The notes beneath the pieces are model-generated. The model had not been told where the DNA came from and did not search any database. It saw only the letters and a list, made by a program, of their open reading frames with translations. The position numbers and the translations under genes were made by a program. Below are positions 57,760-64,000 of a DNA stretch of 64,000 nt, one piece after another. This DNA is from Perkinsus chesapeaki. Lineage: Eukaryota > Perkinsozoa > Perkinsida > Perkinsidae. The DNA lies in assembly GCA_013115145.1 (NCBI GenBank), contig JAAPAO010000006.1, positions 124,001 through 188,000 on the forward strand, read 5' to 3'. Each line of letters starts with the position of its first letter. Positions within the stretch are counted from its first letter, which is position 1.

Positions 57760-59636
57760 TTATAGAGTGTTTACTACCATAGAATCCTGATTAATTAGTC
57801 TCTGACCATGAGGCATGCTTCGAGAGCTTCCAGAATAGTTTAACTGAGTCCAATCGAAGATACCATCATTTTGGAAACCTGAACGGCTACTCAAGGAAGG
57901 GAGCGACGATGTGCAGTCTACCTTCTCGCATGAAGAGATCCTTGAACAGCCGTCTAAGATACGCATAATCTGGTCTATCCTCGAACCGTAATGCTCTGCA
58001 ATAATTCAGGTATGTCGCGAACTCTGATGGATATCCTTTTGTTAAAACCTAATAGTGAGAGAAGGCCAATAGTGAAGATGAGTGGAAACAGGTCAACAAC
58101 GCAACTACTACACTAAGGGCGATAGCCGCCAATATAGCCCCCATCGTATACAACACTATTATATAACTAGAGCATATCCTCCGTAGTATTCACAGAACAT
58201 TGGATTTCGAGATATTTTGAGGTAAACCAAATATTCTTGTTTTGACGCAAATTAGTTTTGTGACCAGCAGACTCGTTTTTTGGACATGGCGAGAACTACA
58301 ACTCCCACGTATACCAGCCACGCGTTTTATTACTTCAACAGGAGTGGACATCTTCTTCTCCATAATCTTATGATATTTCTCTTGCTTCGTATTGGCCTTT
58401 ATGCCCTGCCAAGGTAGCGATCCACGATTGAAATACATCAGCACCTGATGAACTCTCCATACCCCATGCCACACAGCTCCATAAACCCGACTCTTACATA
58501 TCCTATCGCTTCCAGATCATCCCTTCTCGACTGTTCTATGCCGAGGTGGGCATTGATGCTGGCATATCGGGCGGTTCCCGTCAAATTTTTATTCTCTCTA
58601 TAGGGGATGTGTTGATGAGTTTTAGGATCTCGGTACCTGCATTAAGGATAGAGCTCACCCAAGTACACAGCATTAGATACTGAATACATGCGACTGAAGC
58701 CCTAGGACAAGCTTAACAATAAGCGGTATCAAATAAAACAAGTGAATATGAGAGTTCTTGCGGATTTCTATTACGAATGGGCAAAAGACTATGTACTGCC
58801 GTGCTCAAATTGATCCTTGTTGAGCGCTAGTGACTGACTTTCAGAACTCTTAGAACGCTAATACACCGTTTGTTCTCAAGAAGGTCGGAACGGTCCCTCG
58901 GACTGATCTACGTTTGACCCACTGCCTTGATAGTTAGCTAACGAGCTTACTTCTTAGCGAGACCGAAATCTATTAGATACACTGTGCTCGCTTTCTTCCC
59001 TCGTCCGATCAAAAAGTTATCTGGTTTAATATCACGATGAATGAAGTTCTTCGAATGCAAGTACCTAACCAAAGACGACGATGTTCTGATCCTGAAGGTA
59101 CCACGCCTCTAGTACTCTATTCTATGTAACATTTGATCAGCCAGCATTAGAACTGTCTTCAAGCTAAACTTTCGATTGCAAGTGTTAAACAGATCCTCCA
59201 GGCTTGGGCCAAGAACATCCATAATCAACACATTATACTCTCCCTCGACATCACAGTAATGTACCTGCCAAATGTAGCAGTAATACAATTTCCCTGTTCC
59301 CCATTCCCAAGTACATTGGCGATTCCCGGACCGCCTTGCAGATGTTTCAACAGTTTCGCTTCATATAATAGTTGTGGATGTTTCGACTTCGCGCTTTCCA
59401 ATTTCGCGGCGACCTAGCAATACACAAATTTGAGTCAGATGATGTCCAGGGAGATACCTCTTCTCCTGTCTGTACATTAACGGCCAGGAAGATCTCGCCG
59501 AAGGAACCGCTGCCGAGCTTTCGGCCTACACGAAACGGAATAGGAAGACCACGCGCCTCCCTACAGTACTACCCAACGCGTAAAGTCCTCCGATGCGGGT
59601 TTCGGCCGGTAGCGGAGACTGCGAAGAGCCACGCAT
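57760..59636 (-). CDS. CK1: Casein kinase 1
   Basis: Monomeric Ser/Thr kinase. Minus strand, start 59636 ([20 protein letters not shown]). A 45-nt intron completes the nucleotide loop [19 protein letters not shown]. Further blocks: [20 protein letters not shown] (about 59060), [51 protein letters not shown] (CK1-specific activation segment replacing APE), [60 protein letters not shown] and [13 protein letters not shown]. The last exon gives [15 protein letters not shown], a short Ser-rich tail and the stop at 57760-57762. It is of the minimal alveolate type with little C-terminal extension, close to Plasmodium and Toxoplasma CK1alpha. Confidence 0.95.
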
Positions 59637-59979
59637 GTTTGAGGTTGAACACCAACTGCTGCAAGGGAATACACAGCGGATACTGGCCCATCCTGTCGCA
59701 TAATACTGCACGCTGAGATTTATTCCCGCTAGAACTAGTTAACTTAGATTAGACTAACACCAAGAAATAGATACACCACGACTAGCAACTCACACCCTCT
59801 GCAGTCTATGGGAACCCAAGACAATTGTACCAACAACATAAGAATGTTAACAGTACTTCATGTTTCTAAAATGCCGGTCGTGGTGCCCGCCCATTATATC
59901 GCTTAGGAAGAGGACTGGAGTCAAGGACTCCCATGGGAGTCCTGATGGCCAAGAGTGCTTTGCCTGAAAGCTTGAGTAG

Positions 59980-60381
59980 TCAAGAATCACTGCTGATTTG
60001 ACTACTAGCACTCCCTTCAGCGGGAAGCGTTTTCCTCCTCGGGCGCGGGTTCACTGATGGCGTAAAAATCCTGGCTTCCACAACCGGATGAAACTGTACC
60101 TCCGTCGGCTTAGGTGGTACCTGAGATTTGTATAAGCCACAGCACGACCTCTTACCGCTTACCGGTGTACCAGACCCCTCCGAACCAGTGACAAGTTGCT
60201 CCTTCAGTTTCATCTGAACAACTTCCCCATCCTTTGACCCGTTTTTTCCTGGTGTCGGCTTCCCCGTGCTATTGGTCTTCCACGCTGCTATGGGGAATAT
60301 CCGACTGAGAGGAGTCCCCAGCGAGGGGACGGATTCCTCGGTTGCACGGCGGTCCGACACTCTTGGAGAATTGTGCGGCAC
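59980..60381 (-). CDS. Hypothetical basic Pro/Ser/Lys-rich protein (133 aa)
   Basis: A continuous minus-strand frame from ATG 60381 (MPHNSPRVSDRRATEESVPS) to 59980. It contains TNSTGKPTPGKNGSKDG, KRSCCGLYKSQVPPKP and TEVQFHPVVEARIFTPSV, and ends SASSQISSDS. The segment VQFHPVVEARIF is faintly like the RVxF-type regulatory segments of phosphatase-binding proteins, which is weak. Low-complexity composition, probably disordered. It lies between CK1 and the next minus-strand gene. An upstream exon is possible. Confidence 0.45.
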   Translation of the reverse strand: MPHNSPRVSDRRATEESVPSLGTPLSRIFPIAAWKTNSTGKPTPGKNGSKDGEVVQMKLKEQLVTGSEGSGTPVSGKRSCCGLYKSQVPPKPTEVQFHPVVEARIFTPSVNPRPRRKTLPAEGSASSQISSDS

Positions 60382-60836
60382 CTAACAGCATGCACTTTAA
60401 AATCAAGAAGCCGGTCTAAAAGCACACTAATATGTCACCGGCAATATTGCAAACATCGTTCACTAGTTTACTTAACGCCAATGAGCCATTTTACCTTTGA
60501 ACATAATTGGCCAAGCAGGAGGCATCTCATCCGGAAGCTGTCATCGGATACAATAAAAATGCTTTCGACTGGCAACATCACCCCACCAACAAAAAAAATC
60601 CACATACCCGAGCGTGGACTGACGGTCTCGGTTTAACGTGCAAAGGGCATGGCGTCGTTACTGGACCTTACGTCCGAGAAGGATACGAAGATTAGAGATT
60701 TAATTAGCCATATACGAACAGATATGTAAGCCGTTCTATGGCATGTCCCGAAATAAAAACTGCGTAATTATCGAATATTGAGCAACATGGATTTGAGAAT
60801 CGCTCGTTTCAGAATTGTATCCTCGGCATATAGGCA
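60382..60836. other. Intergenic, AT-rich, no gene seen
   Basis: About 450 bases. Short plus-strand frames (60373-60636, 60507-60695) lack support. Confidence 0.4.
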
Positions 60837-61263
60837 CTAAGTTTTAGTAGGCAGATCTTGCTCGTCTGTAATAGTCTGAAACCAAGGTACACCTCCTTTA
60901 ACTACCCCTACTACTCGATGGATGTCGCTCTCCTGCGAAGGATTCGAAAAGATGAGCGTCAACTTGAGGATGAAAGGATACCACCGCGGAACGATCGCTA
61001 ATGTTCGAGTGAAACTAATGAAGTTAACAAATACGACAAAGCACTTCTGAATTCGGGTTACTAGGTACCTCTCCTCGAAACCGCCGCAACTGGCGTTCCC
61101 AGTGATCGTTTAGCATTAGTTTGTCGACTCTGTTTCGCCATATCCTTTCCAAGGATCCAGAATCATCGTGGGATCTCCACCTAGGCAGAACATTGTAAAG
61201 GCGGCTCATTTGACCGCTGGAACTGCTCATCGGCAAGGTGGAAAGCATCGAAGAGGAGCTCAT
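60837..61263 (-). CDS. Small hypothetical protein, two exons
   Basis: Minus strand, start 61263 (MSSSSMLSTLPMSSSSGQMS) continuing NVLPRWRSHDDSGSLERIWR, VDKLMLNDHWERQLRRFRGE. A GT-AG intron with matching phase (about 61068 to 60938) joins ESDIHRVVGVVKGGVPWFQ and the end DEQDLPTKT at 60837. About 97 residues. The helical basic middle and the divergent placement to the PPPDE gene are all that can be said. No family is recognised. Confidence 0.45.
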
Positions 61264-61550
61264 CCCCGGTAATGTGTGGACCTAGCAAAAATTTAACGCT
61301 TAGCCATTACGCATATTCTCTTCACCTGCTTTTTACAGCGTTTACTTCCATTTAAGCACACCGGCCGGGGGAAAAGCCTCAACAACGACTTGAGTCGAGA
61401 ACAATATGGTAACATGTGTCGATACAATGGTTATTATCTTAACATAAGCTGATTCATAGGAACCCACCTGCTTTTGTCTCAGATCTCTGGGCGTGCGCTT
61501 TTCCCAGATCGGGCGCAAGGTTGGTGGATTGTTCATCGTTTCTCTCGAGT

Positions 61551-62612
61551 ATGGTGGCACAGGTAGCAGAAAATACTGATGCCCAAAGAAAAGCAGCGGA
61601 TTCCCGAACGGGATCGGAAGTCTATCTTCATGTGTAAGTCTCGTATCGATCAAGTAACACTCTAGCAGCTAACACGTCCCTGTTAACTAAAACCACTTCT
61701 CAACCGACTGTGAAACTGAATTCCGAAGACCAATTCTAGATTCAACCATGAGAAGCTTTCAGCAGCTTGCGTGGAACTATTTTTCAGATACGACCTGTCC
61801 GAAAACTCTAAATGGCTCGCTGACGAGTTCTCCCTGAAGTAAACCTTGCGTATCCAGGATATGCCGAAGCATCGTGATCCTTTAGGGACTATAACTGTGG
61901 AGCATTTCATACCGGAGTGGAGGTCTATGGTATGGAGTACGTTTTCCAGTACTATGCTAATGAGGTAACTTTTCGCTTTTTCCGATATGTACGTATCCTT
62001 TTTTCTTCCGTGTCAGCCCGATAACGATCAACTCTCGGGTATCAGCGCGCAGATTCCAATGTCAAATACGGCGTATATCTACAGAACGACAGTGAGCTCG
62101 GGTTCAGTGGATTTATCATTTCAACTATTTAATGTGGATGGTTCGTTTTTTCCATTCTCGGCATGTTCCTTGCGTCTTCTCAACTAACCAGTCTTATTTC
62201 TCTTCGTAGATTGATATGGGCTGGACTCACTACAGTAACGATGAAGTGCATCAAATTATCTACCAGGAAATGAAACCTCAATGGATTCACAATACCTATC
62301 ATATCACGAAGAAAAACTGCGTAGGTTATTCGTTCCCGAGCCATGACTTCATGATTCGCAAAGGTCCACTTCGCTGAGGCCCTTTGCCAGCGCCTCGGCG
62401 TTAAAGACGTGCCCGATTGGGTATTCGGAGCAGCGAAGACCGCTGATGAAACGAGAGGTATCTCTGGTTTGGCTGATGCCGCTTGGAGAGCAATTAAGTA
62501 TTGGAATGCTTCCTACTATGCTGAGAGCGAGGACAGCACAGATCGTGAAGATGCAGACCCCGAGACCACCACGGTCACGTTTCCTTACCACGAAAAAGCC
62601 TCTCGCGGTTAG
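61551..62612 (+). CDS. PPPDE (DeSI-type) thiol isopeptidase
   Basis: Predicted deSUMOylase/deubiquitinase of the PPPDE family (papain-like His-Cys fold). Six exons join in phase to 229 residues: 61551-61633, 61788-61838, 61886-61964, 62017-62133, 62210-62320, 62364-62612. The domain begins SEVYLHVYDLSENSK, which is VxLxVYDLS. The catalytic histidine is in GAFHTGVEVYGMEYVF, and the catalytic cysteine is in YHITKKNCVHFAEALCQRLG, obtained only by removing a 43-nt intron between NC and VHF. The block ends DVPDWVFGAA. The tail after it is acidic (ESEDSTDREDADPETTT). The start was chosen at the ATG just upstream of the domain. It is divergent to the minus-strand gene ending at 61263. Confidence 0.88.
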
Positions 62613-62765
62613 TTGCACTAACGTGCTTCAAGTTTTGTACACTAAACCTACTGAATTCACCAGCGCAGTGGAGTTTCAGTTTCGTGTTTTTGTTGGGATT
62701 TTTTCTCCTTTGACTTCGGGTAGTGAACCTTTCGTAGTATCATCCTGTTCACCTCTCCTTGAGGA

Positions 62766-64000
62766 ATGATGGACGCCTCTTTCTCTTCGGAGCCAAATAA
62801 AAATTCCAAAGTCGTTGTTGACGTTGGTAGTGATAATGATGAAAAACTAAGACTCTGCTGGCCACTAATCTTCTACATGGGAGTGGTAATATTCAAGGTT
62901 GGCCTCTCCCTGTGGTGAGTGTTCTCATCAGTGCCATCTCCTGGCTGTTTATTGTGTGATTAATCTCTTCACCAGTGAGACACCTACCATGCTCTGGACC
63001 TACCTCTGGGCGGTGAGGTCGTGGACTTTTATCAGTTTGTTTTATTTCCTATCTTTCAGGTGGTACTATGGTTCATTTCCGGGTTCGGTATTACCGCTGG
63101 AGCTCACCGTCTCTGGGCTCACCGTTCCTACAAGGCGGGATGGATAATGCGCAGTATACTAATGATCTGTAACAATTCCGTTGCTTGGGTGATGTTTTTA
63201 TCTTTCTTTTCCAGTCAGCAGCATCGCCAACGAGGGTACGGTCTTGAAGTGGGCAAGAGAACACAGGGTAAGAGTGAATTCCAGGTGCTTCATCACAAAT
63301 AGTTTCATTCACCGCGGATCTCATATAGCGAAGAAGCACTGGTGTTTGTCCAGAACGTAACATTGTCAGGTGCATCATTTGTACACTGACACTCCTGCTG
63401 ATCCTCACAATTCCAAGAGAGGATTCTTCTTCTCACATGTTGGTTGGTTGCTGGTAAGCGGCAAAGGAAAATATGGTGCTGATTCTTCGCGAAACTCAGA
63501 CTCACACACCAAAGAAGGTTGCCGAACGTGTAGAGAAAGTCGGCGTTCAAGACTTGTTAAATGATAAAATCCTGGCTATTCAAAGCTGTACGAAAGTCGG
63601 GTACTATCGGTGAATCTAGCATCATGTTCTCAGCTCTGGATCCCTGGTGGAACCTAAGCTGGTGCTTCATCGTAAGTTAAATTCATCTTTTCGAGTGGCA
63701 ACTTCGTTCATCCTCAGTTTCCGACTGTCGTCGCCTGCTACTTCTGGGGAGAGAGTGCCAAGAACGCCTTCCTTCTCGCCGGGGTGTTTCGCTACTGCTT
63801 TGTGAGAGCATCCGATAGACGGATATGTATGTTGCCTACTAGGTGCTGAATGCTACATGGGCGGTCAACTCGGTGGTTCACAGATGGGGGCCTCGGCCTT
63901 ATGATAAAACGTCTTTGACTACGGAGAATCCCTTCGTAAGTTAACCAGTATGACGCATACTGTATGAGTGCTGTTACGTGTCTCCCGCTACTTGTTTTTG
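62766..64000 (+). CDS. Delta-9 (stearoyl-CoA type) fatty acid desaturase, 3' end cut by window edge
   Basis: Di-iron membrane desaturase that introduces a double bond into acyl-CoA in the ER. Start at 62766 (MMDASFSSEPNKNSKV). First helix KLRLCWPLIFYMGVVIF. The first histidine box is in GITAGAHRLWAHRSYKAGW and the second in WAREHRVHHLYTDTPADPHN, split by an intron between HR and VHH. FFFSHVGWLL follows. Then comes EKVGVQDLLND, FPTVVACYFWGES, and NSVVHRWGPRPYDKT with the extra histidine that precedes the third box. The third HNxHH box lies beyond base 64000. Exons are short, with 45-60 nt introns. No fused cytochrome b5 domain is visible so far. Confidence 0.92.

Noticed and set aside
62337-62376. 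Stop codon that would end the PPPDE protein soon after the catalytic cysteine
   Set aside because: A 43-nt intron between NC and VHFAEAL removes the stop and restores the conserved NCxHF segment.

Overview
The window looks like nuclear DNA of an alveolate protist, most probably a Perkinsus species. This is inferred from the combination of a calcium-dependent protein kinase (CDPK), many-exon genes with very short GT-AG introns (mostly 41-50 nt), near-balanced base composition and tight gene spacing. No rRNA or organelle marker is present to prove the species. Most coding regions are broken into exons of 50-200 nt, so I rebuilt gene models by hand from reading frame, splice sites and family motifs. 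Exon coordinates are given where the reading phases agree across every junction.

Layout. A CDPK on the minus strand (1-2173, cut by the left edge) is followed by a long block in which nearly every gene is on the plus strand (2571-36533): chaperonin CCT gamma, several small uncharacterised or mitochondrial-type membrane proteins, a glutaredoxin-like protein with a tRNA-Trp gene antisense in its first intron, Rab1, a FAS1-like protein, tRNA-Ser(AGA), a sphingosine/diacylglycerol-kinase-type lipid kinase, a protein with a GYxGHVP motif, a UPF0235 protein, a multi-EF-hand protein, a major facilitator transporter, a large uncharacterised membrane protein, the transcription elongation factor Spt4, an intronless polytopic membrane protein and a Ser-rich two-helix membrane protein.

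From 36946 to 61263 every recognised gene is on the minus strand: two coiled-coil or acidic proteins, four small ankyrin-repeat genes in tandem, a COA4-like CHCH protein, an Fyv7/TAP26-like rRNA-processing protein, a mitochondrial carrier, an Nramp metal transporter, SKP1, a mitochondrial-type membrane protein, a single gene encoding two fused purple acid phosphatase domains with signal peptide and C-terminal membrane anchor, casein kinase 1, and two small unknown proteins. The strand then flips again to a PPPDE (DeSI-type) deSUMOylase/deubiquitinase and a delta-9 fatty acid desaturase that runs off the right edge.

The genes are mostly unrelated housekeeping functions, as expected for a eukaryotic chromosome. 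The most notable items are the double purple acid phosphatase fusion, the ankyrin gene array, the strand-clustered gene order, the tRNA nested antisense in an intron, a duplicated exon relic near 32.7 kb and a 104-bp hairpin element at 32.2 kb. I saw no CRISPR array, phage, insertion sequence or bacterial-type operon.
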